This document shows positions 21,577 through 30,248 of a stretch of DNA of 64,000 nucleotides, piece by piece. The stretch spans positions 1-64,000 of the forward strand of contig KN805435.1 of assembly GCA_000818945.1 (NCBI GenBank), given 5' to 3'. The stretch comes from Schizochytrium sp. CCTCC M209059 (Eukaryota > Sar > Bigyra > Thraustochytrida > Thraustochytriidae). The translations under genes were made by a program, and so were the position numbers. The notes beneath the pieces were generated by a model that made no database searches, was not told where the DNA came from, and saw only the letters and a list, made by a program, of their open reading frames with translations. Within the stretch, counting starts at the first letter, position 1, and each line of letters starts with the position of its first letter.

Positions 21577-24500
21577 ATGGCGCGTAGCTCGCAAGGTCGT
21601 GCAGAGGCCCTGGTCCACAATGTGCTTAAAGGGACAGAGAAGATCTTGCTCGATACTGTAAACGGTCTTCGGCCCGTACGAAACCAAGGATGGTGCATCA
21701 TGGCTCTTGTCGTTCAGGCCGTGCTTGTTAGCCTCGTTTGTCTTTTCTGGCTGTACCGTGTCACACACGCAAGTACGACGTCGCACCACGGAATCTTTGG
21801 CTGTGAGGCATCAAGTGATAATCTTGCTGGCAAGTCATTTCCCGAACTTGCGTGCGCGGCTCCCGTTGACGTTGTGTATACCTGGGTCAATGGCTCTGAT
21901 CCGCGATGGTTGGAACAACTTCGATATTACCGCGAACAACAGCGCTTGCAGGACGAAGTCAGAGAAAAAACCTCGCCGAATGATGCCGAAAGCGTTGACG
22001 AAACTGCCAGAAACGAGAGCGGCGAGGACTTCGGAGCCGCAACCTCTTCCCTTCAGAGTCTTCACGAGCAAATTGAGGATCTCGATGAGGCCATCCGAAA
22101 GGTGCAGCAAGAGCAAGCGCATTCTGAAATGGAATCTCACGCGCATGAAATGCAAGCGACGACGCAAACGACTGATTTTGAGGCCTCCTCAAACCTCCGG
22201 CAAGATCGGTCTGCTCAAATTGGAGATCATAACGATGAAGGGCATTTAAAGCAAAGGCTTCTGCTTGATGAGGACTCTGTCGCGAAGGGGCAATTCCGGA
22301 GAAGACTCCGCTACGGCGAGTCGTACGATGGCGACTTTGGTGCGTGGGATAAGGACGCAGATGCCTACTTGCAAGCAAGTCTCGACTACGACGAACTATT
22401 GCAACGAGAGTACATTGCAGTCGCTGCCAAAGAGAGAGAAGGGAGCGCAATGTCGGAATACGACGACGACGACGATGCAGACAAAGCAAATGGAGGCGAC
22501 TTCTTTTCGGAAGACAAGCAGGAACCCAGCATTGAAGAGGCTTCGTCTGCAAACCGGTTTCGTGACAACGAAGAGCTGCGATTCTCCCTGCGCTCGCTCG
22601 AAAAATATGCACCATGGGTGCGTCACATTTACATTGTTACAGACAACCAAATTCCTTCGTGGCTTGACCTCAATCATCCACGCATGACTCTCGTGTCCCA
22701 TGCGGACATTTTTGCCAACAAGTCACATTTGCCAACGTTTAGTTCTCCCTCGATCGAGGCCAATCTTCACCGCATTCCGGGTCTCGGAGAGAACTTTATC
22801 TACTTTAACGACGACGTCATGCTTGGCGCGCCCGTGTGGCCGAGCGACTTTCATGATCTTGCGCTTGGCCAACGCATTTTTCTCGCATGGGCGCTTCCGC
22901 ACTGCAGCGATGGATGCATTTCCAATTGGATTGGAGACAATTATTGCGATGCTGCCTGCAATGTTGAAGCATGCGACTTCGATGGCGGAGATTGTGAAGG
23001 CGAAAATGCGCAGATGCCGAATTGGGGAGACCCTGGCATGCATGCTTTCAGCGGCATGGGCGCCGAGTTTGGCGAATTCGATAACAGCCAAGCGTACAGG
23101 GAAGAATGTAGTGATGGTTGCCGCAAAGAGTACCTTGCGGATGGCTTTTGCGACCGCGAGTGCGCCCATCCAGAATGTGGATGGGATGGCGTCGACTGCT
23201 TTGAGCCAAGCGGTCCGCCAGCGCGTGCGATGCCTTTCGTCTTTGTCGATCCATTTCCCCTGGCCATGAACAAGGTGACTCCTCTTGCGCTCCCTTTTGG
23301 CGTTCGCGCCGCGAGTCTCAATTTGTCGCACATTGAAAACGAACCTGAGTTGACCATCGAGACCGCCACAGCGACGTCTGCATCCATTGTTACCAAAGCT
23401 ACATTTCATCAGCCTACAAAGACATTGAACCTTGTCTTTGCAAACCCTGGGGCTCCCACCGAGCATCATTTGGTGTGGGGAGGTACTTCGCTCGAGACTT
23501 TCACCTTTGGTGAAAATGTGACCACGTTCTTTTCAGAGGTCAAACGTGACCGATATCTTGTTGGGGGCTGCGCGCCTGGCCTCGGGTGCGAACAATTTGA
23601 AAGTCTCGAGCTCGCCATGCAAATGTGTCTTGTCCGTGGATCTCTTTGTGGAGGCGTCACGAGCTCCAACCGCCACGCGCCGCCTGCGACATACGAGCTT
23701 CGAGCGGGATCCGGCCTTGCGCCCTCGTACACTTACGAAGATTCGTGGCAACGGTCCGGAGACTTTAACGGCGCGTGTGCAGAGGCGTCTGGTGATCTTT
23801 CCGTCGACATTGAGAAAGTGGCTGTGCACTTGAAAATGTCCGACGAAAGTGCATACTTTATCAACATTACAAGTTCGCTCCCTCTATGCGCCTTCGACGC
23901 AACCACCTCTGAGCGTTCATCTTCACAGCGCCGCGGTCTTGCCTCGTCGCTGCCAAGGCCAGAAGGGCGCCATGTAACTACTCACGCGGCACAGTCGCCT
24001 GCAAATCTCACCTTTGCAGCAGCGCAGTACGTCAAGCAAGCTCGTCTCAAGCGACAAATGCTCCTGCGCGTCAACGCATTCCGAGCGCGCATTGATGATT
24101 CTCTGCAAAGCAGCGCTGCATGGCGTCCCGATCCTGAAAGCGACCGGGCGAACGCGTCGATGTCATCTGTATCAACACTTGGTGCTTTCATGTCAAAGGT
24201 GTCGAACGCATCAGAGACTGTCAGCGCCGCTCCTGAGACATCCGCGGTCGATGCATTGCCGTCACGCGAGCGAAGAGCGCTGATAGATACCTTTGGAGGA
24301 TCTTTGCTGCATGTGAATAAGCTTTACACGGAAGTGTTTGGCAAAAGGGAGCGACGCGTCATTGCGCACATGCCTCATTTTCTGCAAAAGACCCAAATTG
24401 AGGCCATGCAAGCTCGCTTTGCGGAGGAATTCACGCGAACTTCGCAAAACAGGTTTCGAAGCACGGATGATATGCAGTTCGCATTTGCGTACATGTACTG

Positions 24501-25341
24501 GATCGTGCACCAGGGCGATCAACCGCTGTTTCCACCGCGTGAGTACTTTAACAAAGAGCTCGATACGGACGGCGACGGCGTCCTTTCCCCAAATGAGCTT
24601 ATTACACTTGCGGCCATGCAAGTTGGAGGCGACGCCGGTCACCACTCCACGCGCGAGACGCTGCTGTCCATGGTCCGATGCGTCGATCCTACGATCCTAG
24701 GACCACCCCATGACGCTTCCTCTTCAGCGGATGAGGACAGCGAGGAAGCTGACGATGATGAGGAGCGCCAGGAAGAAGCCATCGAAGACAACAAGGATGA
24801 CCTTGTTCGCTTCACTTTTGAGCAGATTATGGCGTGCGAGCTGACGCGCGGGGCTCTTTTAGACAAGACTCCGCGCAAGCAAACACATTCGATCGTCAAG
24901 GAAGAGGACAGCCCGGTGGCATTCCAGATGCTTGGCGACGACTTTGTGGACGTGGCTTCGCAGCTAGACTCGATTCGAGCGCGCAAACCAAAGTTTATTT
25001 GCGTCAATGATAACATGAATCACCCATCCATGGAGGTTTTGCAAGAGCTGCGTAACTTTCAACTCGCGCTGTTCCCGCAAAAGTCATCCTTTGAGCTACC
25101 ACTGAATCGCCGCAACCGCTTCCTGTACATGGACGAGTACCATTCACATCTCTTTTATTACAACCTTTACGCGCGCGCAACATACGCGTTGATTATCCTC
25201 GTCGTCTGCGTGTATTTTTGTCCGTGCTTCGAGGAAGCTCCGGCCCAGAACCCTGACTCTGCACAACGCAGGGATGAGAATGACGTGCGAGCAGATGTCG
25301 AGGGCGACCCTGAGATAGTTGCATCTTCTAAAGAACAGTGA
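21577..25341 (+). CDS. GlcNAc-1-phosphotransferase alpha/beta-like (Stealth family) with LNR repeats
   Basis: 1254 residues. GNPTAB enzymes transfer GlcNAc-1-phosphate to mannose on lysosomal hydrolases in the Golgi. A membrane anchor at 41-60 is followed by Stealth CR1 (DVVYTWVNGSDPRW, about 97-110), a 200-residue acidic insert, CR2 (FRDNEELRFSLRSLEKYAPW, about 328-347, then IYIVTDNQIPSW), ENFIYFNDDVMLG with metal-binding Asp residues, and two Notch/LNR repeats (about 441-471 and 511-543; CDAACNVEACDFDGGDC and CDRECAHPECGWDGVDC). Further on are HMPHFLQKTQIEAMQARF (CR3-like), an EF-hand-like DTDGDGVLSPNEL near 996, FICVNDNMN (CR4) and a C-terminal membrane segment near 1199-1218. This matches vertebrate GNPTAB order and length (1256). 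The GTG at 21565 was rejected in favour of ATG 21577. Confidence 0.95.
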   Translation: MARSSQGRAEALVHNVLKGTEKILLDTVNGLRPVRNQGWCIMALVVQAVLVSLVCLFWLYRVTHASTTSHHGIFGCEASSDNLAGKSFPELACAAPVDVVYTWVNGSDPRWLEQLRYYREQQRLQDEVREKTSPNDAESVDETARNESGEDFGAATSSLQSLHEQIEDLDEAIRKVQQEQAHSEMESHAHEMQATTQTTDFEASSNLRQDRSAQIGDHNDEGHLKQRLLLDEDSVAKGQFRRRLRYGESYDGDFGAWDKDADAYLQASLDYDELLQREYIAVAAKEREGSAMSEYDDDDDADKANGGDFFSEDKQEPSIEEASSANRFRDNEELRFSLRSLEKYAPWVRHIYIVTDNQIPSWLDLNHPRMTLVSHADIFANKSHLPTFSSPSIEANLHRIPGLGENFIYFNDDVMLGAPVWPSDFHDLALGQRIFLAWALPHCSDGCISNWIGDNYCDAACNVEACDFDGGDCEGENAQMPNWGDPGMHAFSGMGAEFGEFDNSQAYREECSDGCRKEYLADGFCDRECAHPECGWDGVDCFEPSGPPARAMPFVFVDPFPLAMNKVTPLALPFGVRAASLNLSHIENEPELTIETATATSASIVTKATFHQPTKTLNLVFANPGAPTEHHLVWGGTSLETFTFGENVTTFFSEVKRDRYLVGGCAPGLGCEQFESLELAMQMCLVRGSLCGGVTSSNRHAPPATYELRAGSGLAPSYTYEDSWQRSGDFNGACAEASGDLSVDIEKVAVHLKMSDESAYFINITSSLPLCAFDATTSERSSSQRRGLASSLPRPEGRHVTTHAAQSPANLTFAAAQYVKQARLKRQMLLRVNAFRARIDDSLQSSAAWRPDPESDRANASMSSVSTLGAFMSKVSNASETVSAAPETSAVDALPSRERRALIDTFGGSLLHVNKLYTEVFGKRERRVIAHMPHFLQKTQIEAMQARFAEEFTRTSQNRFRSTDDMQFAFAYMYWIVHQGDQPLFPPREYFNKELDTDGDGVLSPNELITLAAMQVGGDAGHHSTRETLLSMVRCVDPTILGPPHDASSSADEDSEEADDDEERQEEAIEDNKDDLVRFTFEQIMACELTRGALLDKTPRKQTHSIVKEEDSPVAFQMLGDDFVDVASQLDSIRARKPKFICVNDNMNHPSMEVLQELRNFQLALFPQKSSFELPLNRRNRFLYMDEYHSHLFYYNLYARATYALIILVVCVYFCPCFEEAPAQNPDSAQRRDENDVRADVEGDPEIVASSKEQ

Positions 25342-25601
25342 GCTGCATAAATAAGCAGTGCTTCTGTGCTTTGAGAAAGCAGAGACTAGGCTACATGATT
25401 ATAATAGACGGCTCTCCAATCAAAATTTGCGTTGGCTTCGGCGCAAGGCGTTGCAATCCTTGTCCCAACGCAAGGAAACAGAAGTTTGTGTGTGCACATG
25501 GGACAATGCCCGAACTAAAGGGGCGGAAGAGGGGTAGGGCTTATTACGGATTGAGCGAATATAAGCTTATCATTGTTATTTCCTTCTCAGCCTTGGTGCG
25601 A

Positions 25602-26201
25602 TCACTTGCTCCGGCGCAAGAGCCGCGTGACCTTGTACTCCATGACGACGGTACCGTCTTGATTGATAACTTGCTGCGAGGTGGTGACAAAGCCACGATC
25701 AGGCTTCGACTTGCTTGCCTTCGTTTCGGTCACCTCGAGAAGGACTTGCAGAGTATCACCGCCATAAACAGGGGCCTTGGCCACAACATCGTTCAGACTG
25801 ACAAGGGCCACAGCGTATCCTTCAAGGATTCCCGAGCCGACAATAAGGGCGTCTGCAATCGACGCCGTGAGCAAGCCCGGTGCGAGACGCCGCTTGTGGC
25901 CAGCTACATTACGAAGGTACTCCATATCGCCAAAGAGGTTTTCGGCATCGTAGCCAGTAAGGTGCGTGTAATTGATAATGTCCGCATCATTGATGGTGCG
26001 GCACTTGGTCTCGAGCAGCTGGCCGACTTTCCACGCCTCAAAGGGCATGGCATGATTCCCGGCGCATCGGATCCTCGAGCTCGTTGGGGATGACGAGGGG
26101 CCCGCACAGGCTGTAGCGGCTCCGCAGTCGCCTCCGCCGCCTCCGGCGAGGTGAGCTCGGAGCGTCTGCACGCGACGGCTCGAGGCGCTTCTGTCCGACA
26201 T
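25602..26201 (-). CDS. MaoC-like hotdog-fold protein
   Basis: 199 residues. The MaoC/R-hydratase family hydrates enoyl-CoA thioesters. Residues about 65-195 follow the fold: WKVGQLLETKCRTINDADII, NYTHLTG, RRLAPGLLTASIADALIVGSG, KAPVYGGDTLQVLLEVTETK and a final strand. The catalytic GDxNPxH loop is not preserved: after LTG the sequence is YDAENLFGD, lacking the Asp/His pair, so it may be a non-hydratase thioester-binding relative. The first 50 residues are Arg/Ser/Ala/Gly-rich and could be a mitochondrial or peroxisomal extension; a second in-frame Met just before PFEAWKVGQ is an alternative start. The open frame begins at a TTG, so ATG 26201 is used. Confidence 0.82.
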   Translation of the reverse strand: MSDRSASSRRVQTLRAHLAGGGGGDCGAATACAGPSSSPTSSRIRCAGNHAMPFEAWKVGQLLETKCRTINDADIINYTHLTGYDAENLFGDMEYLRNVAGHKRRLAPGLLTASIADALIVGSGILEGYAVALVSLNDVVAKAPVYGGDTLQVLLEVTETKASKSKPDRGFVTTSQQVINQDGTVVMEYKVTRLLRRSK

Positions 26202-26640
26202 TCTCGCAATCCGATCTGCTGGTCTGCTCTTGCTCTTGAACAATCTGCTCGTGCACGGCTTGGCTTGGCTTTGGCTTGGCTTGGCGTTTGTGTTTCACTT
26301 TCTTCTTTGGCCCGTACGAGCGGGGCGGTCCGGACGATGGCGTGATAATTAAGTGCTTGGCGGGCTCTCTTCTCTCTCGCTCTCGCTCTCTCTACGCTGC
26401 GTGTTTTCGCACGTCTCGCGCGCGATATTGAGGAACTGCCATGCATGGCTCTTGTCAAGCCTGACGTTTGGTGGTGTGGTACGTACTACGGATAAGACGG
26501 GAAGTGGAAGAATAAGCACGGCGAGAGCGAGCGTAAAGGATTGATACTTTCTTTGCTACTGTCTGTGGTTCACGGGGATACACATTCTGAGCACGTGTGT
26601 AGAATAGGAACAGGGCATCATTTGAGCAGTATGAATAGCT
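26202..26640. other. Region between MaoC-like and coiled-coil genes (both minus strand)
   Basis: 439 bp with short tandem motifs (GGCTTTGGCTTG-type near 26260-26282 and a TCTC/GCTC run near 26370-26395). No gene seen. Confidence 0.4.
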
Positions 26641-28053
26641 TTAAAAACGCATCCATGCAGGGGCGTCGCTATCCGAGGCAAGAGCAGGGTCCACGAGAGA
26701 AGGGGCTTGCGGTTCGATCGAAGCCCTGGCAGCAGCAGGCTTGGCCGTCGTTGACTGGTCCTCATGACGACCCGTCGTGGATCCCAGGGCTGAGGCAGTT
26801 GTGGAAGTTCGCGTGCTTGCCTTTGTAGGACTCGATCCTCTGCGCCCACCCGGTCGGACTCCCGGGAGAGAAGCCGACGGATTACCCGACGAGGAGTCAG
26901 GATCCTCTTCGTGGTTGTTGCTCTTGCGCAAGGCAGACGTGTCGTTGCAGCCGTTAGACCCGACACCCGAAGTGTGTTTGACGTATTCGAGACGCTCTCT
27001 GACCATGCGGTACTTTTTGTTGAGAGACTCAAGCTTTTCAGCGAGGTCGAGGACCTCCTTTTCCTTGGCGACGAGCTTGTCCTGTGCAGCGTCCGCCTTT
27101 TTCACAAGAAAGCTCGCCTTCTTTTGACTCGCCTTGAGCTGATCCGCCAAGCGCGCAGACTTGGCCTCCGCAGCGCTTGCGGCCTCGGTAGCCTCCTTGC
27201 AGAGACGCTCTTGATCGCGTTGTTTATCTGCATGAGAGGAAACTCGGCGCTTTGCGTTCTCCAGAGCGGCCTCGCTTTCCTCAGCGCGGTGCAAGAGGGT
27301 CCTGTTTGATGTGCGAAGCTGCTCGTTATCAGCAAGGAGTTTCTGCATGGCTTTCTTTAATCCGTCCCGTTCCTCCTGGAGCTCCTCCACGGTGCCCGCG
27401 AGTTGTGAGTGAGCATTTTCAGAGTTGCGCGCAACCTGTTCGTTTTCTCGCGCGGCCGCGAGCTGTGCTTGGGCCACATTTCGAGTCTCGTCCAAGGCGC
27501 GTTGCAGGGCTTCGACCTGTTCCTCAAGCTGGGCGGTGCGCATGGACTGGCCCTGAGAAACACGTGCGTGCGCCTGTTCAAGTTGCGAAACCTTGCGCTG
27601 CAGCTCTGCAGCCGTCCTCTCCTTCTCGCTGGCAGCCGTTCGCGCCGCGGACGCCTTTGCGTTGGCCTGCTCAAGTGCGGCCTCGAGCTCGGCAATTTCG
27701 CGTTCGCTCGACGTCTTTTCTTGTAGGGAATACTTTGCGGCCTCGAGGTCGCGCTCCACGCGTGCTTTCTCGCGAAGAACTTCTTCAATACGCGCTTCAG
27801 CCTTGCTGCAGCGCTCGCCCATGGCATCGAGGAGCTTGTCCTTCATGCGGCCTTCCTCCGACACAATGTTTCGAAGCGCCGCAAGCTCGCCTTCAACTTG
27901 TGACGGTGCAAGTTGGGCACCGTCGCTCAGCGCATGCGAGGAGGGCAGGACCTTGTTCTTGTGTTTTCGCCGCTTCGGCATTACGTTGGCGGCAAAGAGG
28001 CCGTTCACCTTGGCCTCCTTGCCGAGCCAGGACGCGCGGTCGCCGCCCGCCAT
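26641..28053 (-). CDS. Long coiled-coil protein, unknown function
   Basis: 470 residues. A basic segment near 27-34 (PKRRKHKNK) could be a nuclear localisation signal. Residues about 55-365 form a nearly continuous heptad-patterned coiled coil (EELQEERDGLKKAMQKLLAD is typical). The C-terminal 100 residues are Ser/Thr/Pro/Gly-rich and disordered, ending in APAWMRF. Such layout fits cytoskeletal, centrosomal or golgin-like scaffolds, but no family signature is visible. The ATG at 28053 is the first in frame. Confidence 0.8.
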   Translation of the reverse strand: MAGGDRASWLGKEAKVNGLFAANVMPKRRKHKNKVLPSSHALSDGAQLAPSQVEGELAALRNIVSEEGRMKDKLLDAMGERCSKAEARIEEVLREKARVERDLEAAKYSLQEKTSSEREIAELEAALEQANAKASAARTAASEKERTAAELQRKVSQLEQAHARVSQGQSMRTAQLEEQVEALQRALDETRNVAQAQLAAARENEQVARNSENAHSQLAGTVEELQEERDGLKKAMQKLLADNEQLRTSNRTLLHRAEESEAALENAKRRVSSHADKQRDQERLCKEATEAASAAEAKSARLADQLKASQKKASFLVKKADAAQDKLVAKEKEVLDLAEKLESLNKKYRMVRERLEYVKHTSGVGSNGCNDTSALRKSNNHEEDPDSSSGNPSASLPGVRPGGRRGSSPTKASTRTSTTASALGSTTGRHEDQSTTAKPAAARASIEPQAPSLVDPALASDSDAPAWMRF

Positions 28054-30248
28054 CCTGGGGATGCACGTCCACGACGGCGTTGTGCTTGCTGGTCTCGAGC
28101 GCCCCGCTTCCGCGCGACCGTGCTATGCTTCCCTCTTCACGACCTTATCGTCGCAACAATTTGTTCTCTGCTCTCCTGAACTTTTGGCTACTCTTGCGTA
28201 CGCTGCGCCGCGCTCGTTGTTCGACGCGGGTCGTCTCTCGGCCAGGGTTAGTGCGTACAGCCTCGGCCCGAGTATGCACGCTTCGCTTGCGCCCCACGCG
28301 CCGCTCCTCGGAGGACTGACTGACGAATGCGTCGGATTCGCTCGCTTGCGCCCGCCTGCGCTTTTTACGCTCTTCGCTTTTTCGCTTCTTGCTTCTCGCG
28401 TAGCACACACCCTTTTGCTCTTGCCTGCTTGCATGCAAGCAAGCAAGCAGCAGGCAGGCACACACTTAGACCGGGTGAAGCGAGTATTGTCCGGCAACAA
28501 AAACCCTGACTCGGACTTCGTTGGCCGTTCGCGCTCTTAACGAGCAGCAAGCAGCTCTCAGGTTCTCGGGAACTTACTACTCCATTTCACCCAAACGGTG
28601 TGTACCGTGCATGAAAAAATTAGCGAGGTGTGCGCGCGTGGACTCCTCCGCTTGCGCTTCGGCCGCGAGATGAAACGGCCACAGCATGATTATAGGAAAA
28701 TAAGCGGACATGGTTTGTGCGGCCGCGCAGCCACGTCGCAAGTGACTTGCCTACTCATCCATTTTGAGCAAGATGACAATTTACGGTAGGTGGGAGGAGG
28801 GAGGGGAGAGATGGCAAAAAAGTAGCTCGCAGACGGATAAATTTTCTATGTGCCAAAAATCATTTTCTCCAGAGAGAATGCTGGCGACTGCCTGTCGTTA
28901 GCTGGTCTTATTGGTGTCCGCGCCACATCTATGAAGTCACTACCTTAATGTACCTTGATTGCTTTACCTAAAACACCTACTTTTGTTTTTGGTTTTCCTA
29001 CCTCCTGGCCTCGCCTGGCATCTTCGTCTTCTTTTTCTCCCCAAAATTTCGTGTGCCCATCCGTGTTGCGCTTGGTGCTGCCCTGCGAGGTTGCTGGTGA
29101 GGAACAAGATGCGATGAGCCTCCTCGCTCGAGGTGTTGTGTCGCGCTGTGTTGATGGCCAAGTCAGCGAACTTTTTCGCGCAAACGGATCCATCGCATGT
29201 GGTTTCGGAAAAAATTGCTCACCTTCTGGCCCGGACGCTCTTCTTCTCTTCCAATTCAAAGGCACAGATGATCGATCGACCATGCCAGTTCCTACCACTT
29301 CGTAGAAAAAGTGGATCACACCCGCGCTTGGTTTTTTGCTTCTTACCCCTCACGACACGCCTTGCCCACGAAGGAGGAGGCACCGCAGGCTTCGCCTCTT
29401 TAATTCCTTCTTCCTATCCAAAATCTCTGGCCAGCTCGCTGCGGCCGGCTCAGGCTTTCATTCCGCGGATGTGATGGCCCACCCCCTCATCAGTCAGCCT
29501 TTCCTCCGCGGTACACACCCTCATGTCCGTTGAGAGCGCGCCCTCGCCGCGGACTCCGCGCAGAGTCTGTTCGCAAAGACTCGAGCGGGGCCCGGCGCAG
29601 CTGGCGGCGACAGCTAGTAGCTTACTATTGTAAGTCCGGCGCACTGCGCTCGCGGCGCCACGGAGGCTGGCTAGACCTTGCTCGCTCTGAACGAGATAGT
29701 GCTGGTTCGTGGCGGACGACGCAGGGCGAGAGCGCGCCGTGCGCGCGACCGCGTCCGACGCAGGGGCAGTCTACGCGCAGGACACGGGCCCTGGCCGTGC
29801 GCGCGCCACGGGAGCTCTTCTCGCGCGTGACAAAGTCGAGGTCGAGGTCGAGGTCGAGGTCGAGGTCGAGGTCGAGGTCGAGGTGAAGCGGCGTCGTGTC
29901 CAGATTGACGAAATCGAGGTGGCGTCCGCGATTGCAATCGGCGTGGCTTGACCGCGCCGTGCAGTGTAGGTAGCAACGCGCGCGGCTGCTGGTCGAGCAG
30001 CGAACGTCACCTTACCTTGGCGTCGCGCGCGCCCGCCCGCGCGCACGTTCGTCCATTCGTTCTTTTCCCCTCTTGCATTGGACGACCGTGTGGGCGGGCC
30101 CCTCGTCCATTGTGGTACGCGTGCGCCGCCTTGTGCGTAAACGCGCGCGTACACAAGGGCTTTCGCTTTGAGTTTTTCTCGACGACGAGGTACTCTGAAA
30201 TAAGGTTGTTGTCATCCGAGAGCAACACCGTCAAACAACTTTTCAAGC
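28054..30248. other. 2.2-kb divergent intergenic region
   Basis: Lies between the coiled-coil gene (-) and the PLC-like gene (+). Open frames on both strands (for example 28145-28500, 28955-29305, 29530-29886) have no recognisable content. Distinct items: a perfect palindrome GCAAGTGACTTGC at 28738-28750 and a (GTCGAG)8 repeat at 29835-29882. A short gene could be hidden here but I cannot support one. Confidence 0.4.
29835..29882. repeat. (GTCGAG)8 hexanucleotide repeat
   Basis: Eight perfect 6-bp units about 370 bp upstream of the PLC-like ATG. In one frame it would encode alternating Val-Glu, but that open frame has no other support. Confidence 0.92.

Noticed and set aside
28955..29305. 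116-codon plus-strand ORF in the 2.2-kb intergenic region
   Set aside because: No domain, overlapped by equally long frames on the other strand, and no coding-like codon bias.
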